This document shows, one piece after another, positions 8,146 through 16,672 of a stretch of DNA of 64,000 nt; positions within the stretch are counted from its first letter, which is position 1, and each line of letters opens with the position of its first letter. The stretch is from positions 62,001 through 126,000 of the forward strand of contig MKVQ01000033.1 of assembly GCA_001899635.1 (NCBI GenBank), in the 5' to 3' direction. This DNA is from Myxococcales bacterium 68-20. GTDB lineage: Bacteria; Myxococcota_A; Polyangia; Polyangiales; Polyangiaceae. The position numbers and the translations under genes are program-made. The notes beneath the pieces were generated by a model, which was not told the origin of the DNA, did not search any database, and saw only the letters and a list, made by a program, of their open reading frames with translations.

Positions 8146-9320
8146 AGCGCTCGCTCTCGCACTCGCACTCCACGCGCCGCCTCGTCAGCGCGTCGGCGCT
8201 CGGCATCTTCGGAAGCGCGCTCTTCGCCGTCGCCAGCTGCGCGACCATCGAGCCCGCAGCCGACCCGCCGCCGTCGCCGCCGTCGCCGCTTCCGGACAGC
8301 GACGCCGGAGCCGGCGCGCTGGTCGACGGTGGATGTGATGCCTCCGACCCGAGATGCATGGCGATCACCTGCGAAGGGGTCGACTGGTGCCCTGTGCCTA
8401 CCGGCGTCAGCGCGGTCTACGCGCTCGTCTCGGTGTGGGGAGCGGGCAAAGACGACGTTTGGGTCGGCGGCTCAGGCGGCACCCTCATCCACTGGGATGG
8501 CGTCGCGTGGACGCCGACGACGACGGGTGTGAAGAACACGTTCAACGTGATCTGGGGCAATGGCTCGACGGACGTCTGGGCCGCCAGCTCGACGGAGGTC
8601 GTCTTCCATTTCGACGGCACGAAATGGACACCCGCGCCGAGCGTCCCGAGTGGGAGGACCAAGGCGCCGATCTTCGCGGGCTGGGGCGACGGTTCGGGCG
8701 AGGTTCGATTCGGCACGAGTGCCTACGATCTCCCTGACGATTCGCGCGCGAATCAGGCCATCGCGAAGAGGGCGAGCGACGGTGGCGTCGAGTGGACCGG
8801 GGAGCTGGGCACCGCGACGGTGCACGGAATATGGGGCAGCTCGCCCGACGACATTTGGCTCGTCGGAGACAACAGGGGTCCGGGGACATGGCGCCAGCCC
8901 GGCTTTACCGCGCACGGCACGCGCACACAGGACGGAGGTCTCGTCTGGGCGGAGATCGAGAGTCAGTCCGTGGCGATCGTCGAGAGTGTTTGGGGCAGCT
9001 CGGCGGACGACGTCTGGGCCGTCGGAGGAGCTGGGACCATCCGGCACTTCGACGGCGCGGGAACCCGCTGGGAGATCGTGCCTTCGCCCACCGTCGAAGC
9101 CCTCCACGCCGTGTGGGGCTCCGGACCGAACGACGTCTGGGCGGTCGGCGACGCGGGGACGATCCTTCACTGGGATGGCGCGACGTGGAAGCCGTCCGTG
9201 GCCGCGTTCGCTGCCGACAAGAAACGACCGAATTTGTACGGCATCTGGGGAAGCGGACCGAACGACGTCTGGATCGTCGGCGATAGCGTCGCGCTTCATT
9301 ACACGGGAGATACGAAATGA
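8142..9320 (+). CDS. Operon A seven-repeat 'VWGSGPNDVWAVG' propeller lipoprotein
   Basis: A 392-residue lipoprotein: signal segment ending 'AVASC', a Pro/Ser/Asp linker, and a short conserved Cys segment ('CEGVDWCPV'). Seven repeats follow with a core like 'VWGSGPNDVWAVG' and, in most, a later 'xxHxDGxxW'. Seven units of ~45 residues suit a seven-bladed beta-propeller, but this is inferred from repeat number. Generic names such as BNR or WD40 repeat could be assigned, although no Asp-box is present. It overlaps both neighbours by ATGA. Confidence 0.75.
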   Translation: MKRSLSHSHSTRRLVSASALGIFGSALFAVASCATIEPAADPPPSPPSPLPDSDAGAGALVDGGCDASDPRCMAITCEGVDWCPVPTGVSAVYALVSVWGAGKDDVWVGGSGGTLIHWDGVAWTPTTTGVKNTFNVIWGNGSTDVWAASSTEVVFHFDGTKWTPAPSVPSGRTKAPIFAGWGDGSGEVRFGTSAYDLPDDSRANQAIAKRASDGGVEWTGELGTATVHGIWGSSPDDIWLVGDNRGPGTWRQPGFTAHGTRTQDGGLVWAEIESQSVAIVESVWGSSADDVWAVGGAGTIRHFDGAGTRWEIVPSPTVEALHAVWGSGPNDVWAVGDAGTILHWDGATWKPSVAAFAADKKRPNLYGIWGSGPNDVWIVGDSVALHYTGDTK

Positions 9321-10795
9321 GCCGAAGAGGAAGAACGTCGTCCCTACGGGTGCGCTTGGGTCAGGGTGCGGCCGTGCTGAGCGCGCTCGGCATCGGCGTG
9401 GTCGCGTGCGCCGACGATCCCGCCAACCAGGGCATCGTCGAAGACGTCGGGGTCGATGCCGGGCCTGATGTCTCCGCCGACGCAGGCAAAGACCCAGGCA
9501 AAGACACCGACGCAGACGTGGACGCGTTCGTCCCGACACCGGACGATGCCGGCGCGGTAGACGGAGCATTCGATCCTTCGAACGAGCCGGTCACGTGTAC
9601 CGGCACTCCGTGCGCAACCGAGCTCGTCGCAGGGGAGAAGCACTTCTGCGCTCGGATGAGCGACAGCACTGTTCGCTGCTGGGGAGCCGATTTCTTGGGT
9701 GCGCTCGGCGGCGCAGCGGGCAACGCGAGTGCGCTCGATGGCGGAGCGATCAAGGTCGGAACGGTCGTCGGCCTCGGCTCCGTGACGCAGATCAGCGCCG
9801 CGGGCTCGACGACGTGCGCGCGGCTCTCGGACGGCGGGGTCCAGTGTTGGGGCGACAACCGATACGCCCAGCTAGGGCTCGAGGTCGACCCTGCGGTGGT
9901 CGACGATGACTGGCATCCCACGCCGGCTCCCGTCGCGCTCGACCAAGCCGCGACGCGCGTGGACGTTGGCCACGGAACGGTCTGCGCCGTGCTCTCGTCG
10001 ACGGAGCTCGTGTGCTGGGGCAGGGACGACGCGGCGCAGCTCGCGCTGAGCGATGCCCCCGAGGGCCGCAGGAACCCGGTTCGCGGTCCGGGACGTATCG
10101 CGATCGATCCGTTGGTGTTGACGCGGACCGCCCCGGGCAGCACCACGGTCCTCGGGCTGAACGGCCTCGGCGAGCTCTGGACGTGGGGCGGGGTCGCCGG
10201 AAGCGAAGGGGTACTCGCCGGCCGCGTGGCGACGCTCAGCCCGGATCCGAGCCCGAAGCGCGTCGACACGCTCACGAAGGTGACGAGCTTTTCGGCGAGC
10301 GTATCGATCGACCCAGATCCTACGGAGGGGCCTGGAGAGGGTTCTCCCAAGCCTCCGCCGATTGCGCATGCGTGCGCCATCGCAAACGGCGAAGTGTATT
10401 GCTGGGGGAGGAGCCCTGCAGGCGCTCTCTGCACGGGACTGCCCGACCCGGAGACAGTCCCGCGCAAGGCGCCGTTCTCGGCGAAGACGTGGCCGCAGCA
10501 GGTCGCGGTTGCCGACGAGATCACCTGCGCGCGCATGACCGACGGCAGCGTGTATTGCTGCGGTAGCGACACGCGCGGACGACTCGGGACCGGAACCGTC
10601 GGCACGGTCTCCTCGGTCCTCACGAAGGCAAGCGCCTTCACCCGCCGTGCGGTTCAGGTGGCGACGAGCGACCACTCCGTTTGCGCGCTCGTCAAAGACG
10701 GGACCGTCGAGTGCTGGGGCAGCAACGAGAACGGCGAGCTCGGGAAGACGCCCGACACCCAAGCGCACCCAACGCCTTCGAAGATTGTTTTCTAG
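9317..10795 (+). CDS. Operon A RCC1-like seven-repeat lipoprotein
   Basis: A 492-residue lipoprotein with signal segment ending 'GIGVVACAD' and a long Asp/Ala/Gly linker to ~residue 85. Seven RCC1-type repeats follow, each with a 'xxCARxSDGxVxCWGxNxxGQLG' core. RCC1 repeats fold as a seven-bladed propeller. Six repeats carry a Cys pair; the fourth ('VLGLNGLGELWTWGG') has none, as in the paralogues of operons B and C. The start overlaps the upstream stop (ATGA). A surface recognition or adhesion role is inferred from the neighbours. Confidence 0.8.
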   Translation: MSRRGRTSSLRVRLGQGAAVLSALGIGVVACADDPANQGIVEDVGVDAGPDVSADAGKDPGKDTDADVDAFVPTPDDAGAVDGAFDPSNEPVTCTGTPCATELVAGEKHFCARMSDSTVRCWGADFLGALGGAAGNASALDGGAIKVGTVVGLGSVTQISAAGSTTCARLSDGGVQCWGDNRYAQLGLEVDPAVVDDDWHPTPAPVALDQAATRVDVGHGTVCAVLSSTELVCWGRDDAAQLALSDAPEGRRNPVRGPGRIAIDPLVLTRTAPGSTTVLGLNGLGELWTWGGVAGSEGVLAGRVATLSPDPSPKRVDTLTKVTSFSASVSIDPDPTEGPGEGSPKPPPIAHACAIANGEVYCWGRSPAGALCTGLPDPETVPRKAPFSAKTWPQQVAVADEITCARMTDGSVYCCGSDTRGRLGTGTVGTVSSVLTKASAFTRRAVQVATSDHSVCALVKDGTVECWGSNENGELGKTPDTQAHPTPSKIVF

Positions 10796-10808
10796 AGAGG
10801 TGTCGCTC

Positions 10809-12614
10809 ATGCGTCGTCGGGTCGTTTCGATTCTCGCGTCGGGTGGACTTGCCGCACTCGTGCTCGGTGCATGCGGCTCTGATCGGAGCTCGTTCGACCC
10901 CGCGGCGCCACCGCTCGTGACCACGGACAGCGGCGCCGAGGACGATTCCTCGGCGTGCGGCTTCCGCTGCTCGCGAGATCTGAAGAAGGTGCTCCAAGGC
11001 TGCGGCGATGAAGAGGAGCGAATCGTCGCGGAGTGCCCGACGGGACAGGGCTGCGGGATCGACAGCTGCGTGAATGCCTGCGAGAGCGCTGCGCTCTCCA
11101 AGGGATCGACCGGCTGCTCGTTCTGGACGCTCCCCCCCGACGACTTTACGTACGCTGCCGGGTGCTTCGCGGCGATGATCGCCAACACGTGGGACGTGCC
11201 CGTGAACATCACGGCCGACTACGGCGATGAGCCGCTCGACATCTCGAGCGCGATCTACTCGGCGAGCCGCGATGGCACCGACGAACCCGTTCACACCCGT
11301 CGGCGCGGGCCGCTGTTGCCCGGCGAGGTCGCGATCGTCTTTCTCTCGGACGCGTCGGCACGTGGCGGGGCATATCCCGTCCCGTGTCCGCCGGGGGTGA
11401 CAGCGGCTCTGACGTTCGACCCGATCCGGCACGGCACCGTCAAGACACGTGCGTTTCAGTTGAAGACGGACGCTCCCGTCGCTGCGTACTCGATCTACCC
11501 GTACGGCGGCGCAAAGAGCTACGTCCCCTCGGCCACGCTCCTCTTGCCGGTCTCGTCCTGGGACAAGAGCTATGTCGCGGTCTCACCCGCGAAGTTCGGC
11601 CTCGCCTCGGACCCGACGTTCGACCGACGGACGCTCCAGATCGTCGCGAACGAGGACGACACGAAGGTGTCGATGCGCCCGACAGCGGACATCGCGCAGG
11701 GCGAAGACGTCGCGCCGGCGGCTGCCGACGAGCTCGCCGAATGGACACTCTCCCGCGGGGAGGTGCTCCAGATCACGCAGGAACGGTCGGCATCGGGCAG
11801 TCCGTTCTCTGCGAACAAGCCTGTCGGGCTGTTCGGTGGATCGCCGTGCGCGTACATCCCGTCGGATACGAGGTTCTGCGACGTCACACAGCAACAGATC
11901 GCCCCGTTTGCGCAGTGGGGAACGGAGTATGCACTCGTTCCGTACCTATCACGCCTCATCGCCGTCGAGGGCTCGACGCGTGAGAACGTGGCGTGGAGCT
12001 TGGTCGGCGCCGTCGACGGTACCGAGCTCGTCTATGATCCCGCCAAGCCGCCGGGGGCGCCGGAGACGCTCGCTGCTGGAGAGGTCGCGGGCTTCATGAC
12101 CGACGCGCTCGTCACGGTGAAGAGTCAGGACAGCCGACATCCGTTCCATGCGTCGGTCCACATGACCGGTTCGATGGCCAGCGGGGGCATTCCCGGAGGG
12201 ATGAGCGCAACGCTCGGCGATCCCGACTTCGTCAACGTCGTGCCGTCCGATCAGTTCCTCGATCGCTACATCTTCTTCACCGACTTCACGTATCCGGAGA
12301 CGTCGCTGACGATCGTTCGTCGAAAGACCGCGCGCGGGTTCATGCCGGTGAAGCTCGAGTGCGGTGGCGAGATCTCTGGCTTCACACCGCTCGGCACCAG
12401 CGGCGAATACGAATACGCCTGGGTCCGGCTCGTATCGGGCTTCGCCCCGCAGGCACTCGCGGGTGGGAGCTGCGGGTACGGACGTCACGAGGCGACGAGC
12501 GACGGGCCGTTCTCGATCACCGTCTGGGGTTGGGGAAAGGACGCGAGCTACGGCTACGCCGGAGGCATGGGGAGCCGACCGATCAACGAGGCGCTGCCGC
12601 CAGTCGTCAAGTAG
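10809..12614 (+). CDS. Operon A IgGFc-binding-domain lipoprotein
   Basis: A 601-residue lipoprotein with signal segment ending 'VLGACGSD'. A cysteine-rich head covers ~residues 40-110 ('CGFRCSRDLKKVLQGC', 'GQGCGIDSC'). The rest resembles the IgGFc-binding N-terminal domain family: 'AAYSIYPYGGAKSYVPSAT', 'LPVSSWDKSYV', 'DFVNVVPSDQFLDRYIFFTD', 'YPETSLTIVRR', and a terminal 'GYGRHEATSDGPF' / 'YGYAGGMGSRP' block. In mucin-like animal proteins the domain binds IgG; the bacterial ligand is unknown. GAGAGG precedes the ATG, 13 nt after the RCC1-like gene. It is the last gene of the operon. Confidence 0.82.
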   Translation: MRRRVVSILASGGLAALVLGACGSDRSSFDPAAPPLVTTDSGAEDDSSACGFRCSRDLKKVLQGCGDEEERIVAECPTGQGCGIDSCVNACESAALSKGSTGCSFWTLPPDDFTYAAGCFAAMIANTWDVPVNITADYGDEPLDISSAIYSASRDGTDEPVHTRRRGPLLPGEVAIVFLSDASARGGAYPVPCPPGVTAALTFDPIRHGTVKTRAFQLKTDAPVAAYSIYPYGGAKSYVPSATLLLPVSSWDKSYVAVSPAKFGLASDPTFDRRTLQIVANEDDTKVSMRPTADIAQGEDVAPAAADELAEWTLSRGEVLQITQERSASGSPFSANKPVGLFGGSPCAYIPSDTRFCDVTQQQIAPFAQWGTEYALVPYLSRLIAVEGSTRENVAWSLVGAVDGTELVYDPAKPPGAPETLAAGEVAGFMTDALVTVKSQDSRHPFHASVHMTGSMASGGIPGGMSATLGDPDFVNVVPSDQFLDRYIFFTDFTYPETSLTIVRRKTARGFMPVKLECGGEISGFTPLGTSGEYEYAWVRLVSGFAPQALAGGSCGYGRHEATSDGPFSITVWGWGKDASYGYAGGMGSRPINEALPPVVK

Positions 12615-12690
12615 CTCGGCCAAGCCGACCTGACGCACAAACTCGGCGCGCGGCATGTCTCCCCCTTCGAGACCTGATCACTGACCGACC

Positions 12691-12838
12691 TTGGGCGCGT
12701 TCGGCGGCGACGTCTTCACTGGCTGGCTGCTCGAGCACAAGGACTTCCACTCCGCGATCGTGTTCTGGGCAAGCGCCGCCCGCGTCGCCGCGCTGCTCTC
12801 GGCGCTCCTCTGGCGAGCGCGCCCCGTCACGGCTTCGC
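12691..12838 (+). pseudogene. Fragment: C-terminal tail of an MFS transporter (copy 1)
   Basis: About 49 codons that would read 'GAFGGDVFTGWLLEHKDF', 'HSAIVFWASAARVAALLSAL', 'LWRARPVTAS', resembling the last two helices of a major-facilitator transporter. It aligns with 23899-24045 at about 90% nucleotide identity, counted by eye. Here the tail runs on without the original stop. No upstream part of the transporter exists in the window, so both copies are fragments left by rearrangement. Confidence 0.7.
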
Positions 12839-13356
12839 GACGAGCCTGCACGGCTGAACGACTTCCTGCGCTGCCGACGACATTGGCAGCTCGGTTGCGC
12901 CACGAAGGCCTGACGCGCTCAGCACGCCGTTTTTCCGCTGGCGACGACCTCGGAGGTCTCGGGCAGAGCCGGAATGTCGATGAGCCGAGCGACGCCTGTC
13001 ACTGCTCCGCGCCCGTGCCTATCCTCCGCACGGGCGCCCTCCTATCTGCACGCGCGTCACGCCGCTCGCAGCTCGATGCAAAGCTGGGGGTGGATACAAG
13101 CGAGCGGAGCCCCGCGCCCACGTCGTTTCTACGCAGCCATACACGATCAGACCCGAGGGTCACGCAGCCCGACTTCCGACCAACAGCTGGCGCATCGACG
13201 AATGTCTACGACACAAGACATTGCGCAAAGAGGCAATTATTGTTGCCACTACGAGCAACGTGCGTAAGGTGGGCATCAACCGGAAAGCGCTTTTCGCGCG
13301 TGACGCGCTCGTCAACACCACCAGCGCACGCATCTCCGGTAGGGTACGCGATCCGG
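12839..13356. other. Gene-poor spacer between operon A and the knottin-like gene
   Basis: No convincing gene is seen. The sequence is somewhat less GC-rich in the later part (around 13150-13270) than its neighbours. TAGGGT at 13340-13345 could be a -10 box for the small lipoprotein that follows. Confidence 0.35.
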
Positions 13357-13644
13357 ATGGGATGGTCGATGGCTAGATTTCGTAATTTTGTCGCATCCAT
13401 CGTTGTTGTCGCTGTCGCGGCGTGCACCGACGATACGCCTCCGATCGTCGATGGGACGGACAGCGGGGCGACCGACGCTCGCGCGAGCGATGCTCGAGAC
13501 GCTTCTCCCGAGGCATCGGCCAACAAGGATTGCATCCCGTCGGGTGGAGAATGCGATCTGTCGGACTACTGCTGCTCGCGGAGTTGCGAGTTCGTGATCC
13601 CTCCTGGGGGAGATGAGACCGCTACCGTCGGAAGGTGTGACTAA
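13357..13644 (+). CDS. Small knottin-like six-cysteine lipoprotein
   Basis: A 95-residue lipoprotein. The N-terminal hydrophobic segment ('FVASIVVVAVAACTDD') ends in a lipobox-like site, followed by a Thr/Asp/Ala/Ser linker. The C-terminal ~38 residues carry six cysteines in the order C-x6-C-x5-CC-x3-C-x~16-C, the framework of inhibitor-cystine-knot (conotoxin-like) miniproteins. Function is unknown. TAGGGT lies 11 nt before the ATG at 13357; the ATG at 13369, giving 91 residues, is an alternative. The gene sits between remnants of duplicated genes and operon B and has no paralogue in the window. Confidence 0.6.
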   Translation: MGWSMARFRNFVASIVVVAVAACTDDTPPIVDGTDSGATDARASDARDASPEASANKDCIPSGGECDLSDYCCSRSCEFVIPPGGDETATVGRCD

Positions 13645-13663
13645 GCACTCCGGCGTTCCGCGG

Positions 13664-13737
13664 GTCGCGCCGACCATCATCGACCTGCGCGACGGAAAGA
13701 CTCGGTCCTACTCCTGACTATTCAGGAGATTCCGTAG
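13664..13737 (+). pseudogene. Decayed copy of the S41-peptidase gene 3' end
   Basis: It aligns with the last ~80 nt of the gene ending at 3741. The shared protein stretch is 'VAPTI(I/T)DLRDGK', and shared DNA continues through a GGTCCTACTCC-like block to a GGAGATTCC end and TAG. Small deletions have shifted the frame. It sits upstream of operon B as the intact S41 gene sits upstream of operon A. Confidence 0.7.
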
Positions 13738-13817
13738 CCGAGCGCGCTTCGAGAGCATCTACGACGACTGCGCCGTGCGGAGCCTCGTGCCACGTACATG
13801 CAGAGCGCATGCTCATG

Positions 13818-13866
13818 TCAGCGCGCGCGGCGCTTGCCCGGCGGCGGGTCTTCGTGGACGACGAGC
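13818..13866 (-). pseudogene. Fragment: 3' end of the L,D-transpeptidase gene
   Basis: These ~49 bases match the 3' end of the intact gene (24094-24142) almost perfectly, including the stop codon and the encoded tail 'VVHEDPPPGKRRAR' on the minus strand. Nothing upstream of the tail matches. It is a duplication or recombination scar at the left edge of operon B. Confidence 0.8.
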
Positions 13867-14123
13867 CGGAGCCGTCTCGGCGAATGCTGGTGCGGGCCGA
13901 CGTCGCTTGCGGGCCGCGCTGCGCGTGCAGCAGCACGTGTGGTTGCGCCAAGAACCGGTCGCCGGCCGAGACGGAGCCTCGAGGAGCCGGCGGGGCCGCT
14001 GACGGCTCCGCCCGACGCTCTCGGCCCGCGTTCGACGCCCCCAGGCACGACGATCCGGCGACCGCCCGCCGGCTTGTCCGCCAGAGCTCTGAAACGCCGG
14101 ATGCGGGTTTGCACGCGGGACGG

Positions 14124-14135
14124 TAGTGTGGAGCG
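14124..14135 (+). promoter_or_regulatory. Leaderless -10-like box before operon B
   Basis: TAGTGTGGAGCG ends 3 nt before the GTG at 14139 and matches the boxes before operons A and C at 8 fixed positions of 12. Confidence 0.5.
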
Positions 14136-14138
14136 ACG

Positions 14139-15170
14139 GTGGTGCGGTTCTCGTCGCGGTGCGGACTCGGGGCGCTCGTCCACGGGCTGCTCTTCGTTTG
14201 GTCGCCCGCGGTTCGTGCCCAAGACCACCACGAAGGCATCGATCTAAGGTACGAACCTCCGGAGGGCTGCCCGGGGCGCGAGGAGCTCACGCGCGCCATC
14301 CACGATCGCGCCCCGCACGGCTTCCCGTCTGCCGACGATCGCTCGTTTCGCGTGCGCATCGAGCGGGCGAACAGCGACTACCAAGGCCGGCTCGAGATCG
14401 AGCGCAAAGGACGCACGGTGAGCGTCCGCGAGATCCGCGGCTCGACGTGCGACGTCGTGAGCACAGCCATCGCCGTCTTCGTCGCGATCGCGCTCGATCC
14501 GGCAGAGCTCTCTGCCGACGCCGAGCCGCCGGCTCCGGCTCCACCTCGACCTCCGGAGCGGGAGATGCAGCGGGTGACGCAGCGGGAGAAGGAGGCCGAG
14601 CCTCCGCGCGTTCGGGCGGCCGCTTCGGCCGAACCGCCGCAACCTCGATGGCATCTCGGCACCGGGATGAACGCCGGCGCCGTCATCCAGTCTTCCGCCG
14701 CGTGGGGCGGTCGCGTGCATGCTGCCATCGCGCGGTTCGCGGCCGGAGCCCGCCTGGCGCCCGAGCTGCGCCTCTCTTGGGGATGGTCGGAGTTCGCCGA
14801 GGCGCCGCCGCGCGGCGGAGAGGCCTCGTTCCGCTTCCAGACGGCGCGCGCCGAGGCGTGCGCGCTCCTCGAGCGAGCCCCGCTCGTGGCCTCGGCGTGC
14901 GGAGGCTTCGAGGCCGGCCGGCTGAGCGCGACGACGCGCAATCTCCCGCGCGCGGGCGGGACGAAGGAAGCCTGGTATGCGCCGACGGCGATCGTGCGGC
15001 CGGGATGGCTCCTCGTCGACTGGCTGTCGCTCGAAGCCGAGCTTGGTGTCCTGTTCCCGCTGTCGCGGGCGAGCTTCGTCCTCGCCGAGCCGGAGCGCAC
15101 CGTCTACCGCATCCCGCAGGTCGCGTTCACCGCCACGGCGGGGTTCCGGATCTGGGCTGACCTGCCATAA
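14139..15170 (+). CDS. Operon B gene 1: exported protein with barrel-like C-terminus
   Basis: A 343-residue paralogue of the proteins at 4173 and 58812(-). The signal peptide ends near 'SPAVRAQ'. The conserved N-terminal domain contains 'LRYEPPEGCPGREELTRAI' and 'GSTCDVVSTAIAVFVAIALDP'. A Pro/Glu/Arg-rich linker follows, then a barrel-like C-terminal region ending 'FTATAGFRIWADLP'. Two GTG codons stand in tandem at the start (14139, 14142), with no Shine-Dalgarno but a TANNNT box just upstream. It probably belongs to the outer membrane; sensor or export roles are guesses from position. Confidence 0.75.
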   Translation: MVRFSSRCGLGALVHGLLFVWSPAVRAQDHHEGIDLRYEPPEGCPGREELTRAIHDRAPHGFPSADDRSFRVRIERANSDYQGRLEIERKGRTVSVREIRGSTCDVVSTAIAVFVAIALDPAELSADAEPPAPAPPRPPEREMQRVTQREKEAEPPRVRAAASAEPPQPRWHLGTGMNAGAVIQSSAAWGGRVHAAIARFAAGARLAPELRLSWGWSEFAEAPPRGGEASFRFQTARAEACALLERAPLVASACGGFEAGRLSATTRNLPRAGGTKEAWYAPTAIVRPGWLLVDWLSLEAELGVLFPLSRASFVLAEPERTVYRIPQVAFTATAGFRIWADLP

Positions 15171-15215
15171 TTCCCGGCTGGTCTCGGGGGCTTACGAGAA
15201 ACACGCCTTCGCTGT

Positions 15216-15243
15216 GATCAGTTTCCTTCGAGCCGGGCTTCTA
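15216..15243 (+). promoter_or_regulatory. Candidate autoregulatory sigma promoter, operon B
   Basis: GATC at 15216-15219, 15 nt, then GGG, one base and TTC (to 15241), 9 nt before the ATG at 15251. It shares CCGGG-N-TTCTA with operon A at identical spacing. Confidence 0.5.
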
Positions 15244-15250
15244 ACCGGCG

Positions 15251-15832
15251 ATGCGGTCTCTGGAGCAAGTCGTCAGCCCCCTCGGCTTGGGACAGGCTGA
15301 GAAGAGCACCGCGATCATGAGCAGGAGCGTGAACGACGGAGCGAGCGCGCGCCTCGAGCGCCTCATCCAGGAGCACTACGAGTTCGTCTGGCGAAGCGCC
15401 CGGCGGCTCGGCGTGCGCTCGGCCGACCTCGACGACGTGGTGCAGGAGGTCTTCGTCGTCGCCGCTCGGCGGGTCGACGAGATCACGCACGAGCTCGGCT
15501 TCCTGTTCCGCGCGTGCATGCACGCGGCCTCGCATTCACGTCGCAGCGTCAAGCGCCGGCGCGAGGTCGTCGACGACCAAAGGCTGGAGCACGAGATCGA
15601 TCGCCGGGCGAACCCGGAGCAAGACGCCGAGACGGCGGAGGCGCGGGCGCAGCTCCAGGCAATCCTGGAGGAGATGCCTGAAGAGATGCGGGTCGTCTTC
15701 GTCCTCTTCGAGCTCGAGCAATTCACGATGTCCGAGATCGCCGAGACGCTGTCCGTACCGGCGGGAACCGTGGCTTCGCGCCTGCGAAGGGCGCGCGAGG
15801 CGTTCTTCGCGCGCGCAGCGGATCGGGAATGA
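15251..15832 (+). CDS. Operon B ECF-type RNA polymerase sigma factor
   Basis: A 193-residue ECF sigma factor. Region 2: 'LIQEHYEFVWRSARRLG', 'DLDDVVQEVFVVAAR', 'FLFRACMHAASHSRR'. Region 4: 'MPEEMRVVFVLFELEQF' and 'PAGTVASRLRRAREAF'. It is close to its A and C paralogues in both regions, so the three may share promoter recognition. The ATG at 15251 matches the promoter spacing of the other copies; an internal ATG at 15317 would still keep region 2. Confidence 0.92.
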   Translation: MRSLEQVVSPLGLGQAEKSTAIMSRSVNDGASARLERLIQEHYEFVWRSARRLGVRSADLDDVVQEVFVVAARRVDEITHELGFLFRACMHAASHSRRSVKRRREVVDDQRLEHEIDRRANPEQDAETAEARAQLQAILEEMPEEMRVVFVLFELEQFTMSEIAETLSVPAGTVASRLRRAREAFFARAADRE

Positions 15833-15845
15833 GCAAGGGAACCAG

Positions 15846-16607
15846 GTGAGCGCGATGAAACGTCTCCTCGAAGGCTCGATCCCCCCTCGGGCGGCGGCTC
15901 TCCTTCGCTCTGCGGCGGCGGATGTCCCGCCGAGGGCTGCGGAGGAAAAGGTGCGGCTCGCGTCGGTCGTCTCCGGCGCGCGGGCGGCGAGCGATGCTCG
16001 CAGCCGACTCACGTCCGCCAAGTGGCTGGGAGCGCTCTCGCTCGTCGTGGCCGCGTCGGCGGGAGTCGTCGGCACCGGGTACTTCCAGTCACCGTCACCG
16101 CCGGCCGTGACGACGGCGACCGAAGAGCCGATCGAGGCGAAGTCCGCGACCTTCACCGAGAGCACGGCGCGGGCAGCCGCCACGAGCGCGCCAAGCCCGG
16201 CAGCACAGGAGACCATCGACGTGATGGATCTGCCGACCGCGACGGCCGCCGCTGCTCCGGTGCGCGTCAGGCCGCCTGCTGCCGCCTCCGCCGAGCCTGC
16301 AGCTGCGGCGAGGGCGCGTGCAAGCTCCGGGACACCGAGCCTGGAGGACGAGCTCGCGGCCGTCGACCAGGCGCGCGCAGCGTTCGTCGGACGAAATCCG
16401 GCGCTCGCGCTAGCGCGTGTCGACTCGTACCGGCGCGACTTCCCGGCGGGCCGCTTCATGGACGAAGCGAACGCGCTCGAGATCCAGGCGCTGGTCGCCC
16501 TGGAGCGCAGGGACGAAGCTCGGAACAAGGCCGCACGCTTCCTGGCTGAGCATCCTGATTCTCCGTACGCGCAGAGGGTCCGCTCGGCCGTCGGCTTCGA
16601 GAAGTGA
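15846..16607 (+). CDS. Operon B putative anti-sigma factor with TPR-like tail
   Basis: A 253-residue paralogue of the proteins at 5993 and 57056(-). It has the same 'MKRLLEGSI...LLRSAAAD' cytosolic head, one transmembrane segment ('LGALSLVVAASAGVVGTGYF'), an Ala/Pro-rich spacer and a TPR-like C-terminus ('LEDELAAVDQARAAF', 'HPDSPYAQRVRSAV'). There is no zinc motif. The GTG at 15846 gives a head of the same length as in operon C; the ATG at 15855 is an alternative. It starts 13 nt after the sigma gene. Confidence 0.72.
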   Translation: MSAMKRLLEGSIPPRAAALLRSAAADVPPRAAEEKVRLASVVSGARAASDARSRLTSAKWLGALSLVVAASAGVVGTGYFQSPSPPAVTTATEEPIEAKSATFTESTARAAATSAPSPAAQETIDVMDLPTATAAAAPVRVRPPAAASAEPAAAARARASSGTPSLEDELAAVDQARAAFVGRNPALALARVDSYRRDFPAGRFMDEANALEIQALVALERRDEARNKAARFLAEHPDSPYAQRVRSAVGFEK

Positions 16608-16672
16608 GCCCCCGCGGCGCGATCTTCACCTACGCCGGGCTCACGACTCGGCCTGAAATGGAGTGAACGGCG

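Larger units (their letters stand above)
13738..14138. other. Intergenic region upstream of operon B
   Basis: No intact gene. It holds the L,D-transpeptidase tail fragment (13818-13866) and the box at 14124-14135. Frames through 13866-14100 read as proline/arginine-rich sequence without recognisable domains. Confidence 0.4.

Noticed and set aside
8142..9320. Calling the 'VWGSG' proteins WD40, kelch or PilY1-like
   Set aside because: No WD dipeptide ending, no kelch double-glycine and no PilY1 C-terminal domain; only the propeller-like seven-fold count is supported.
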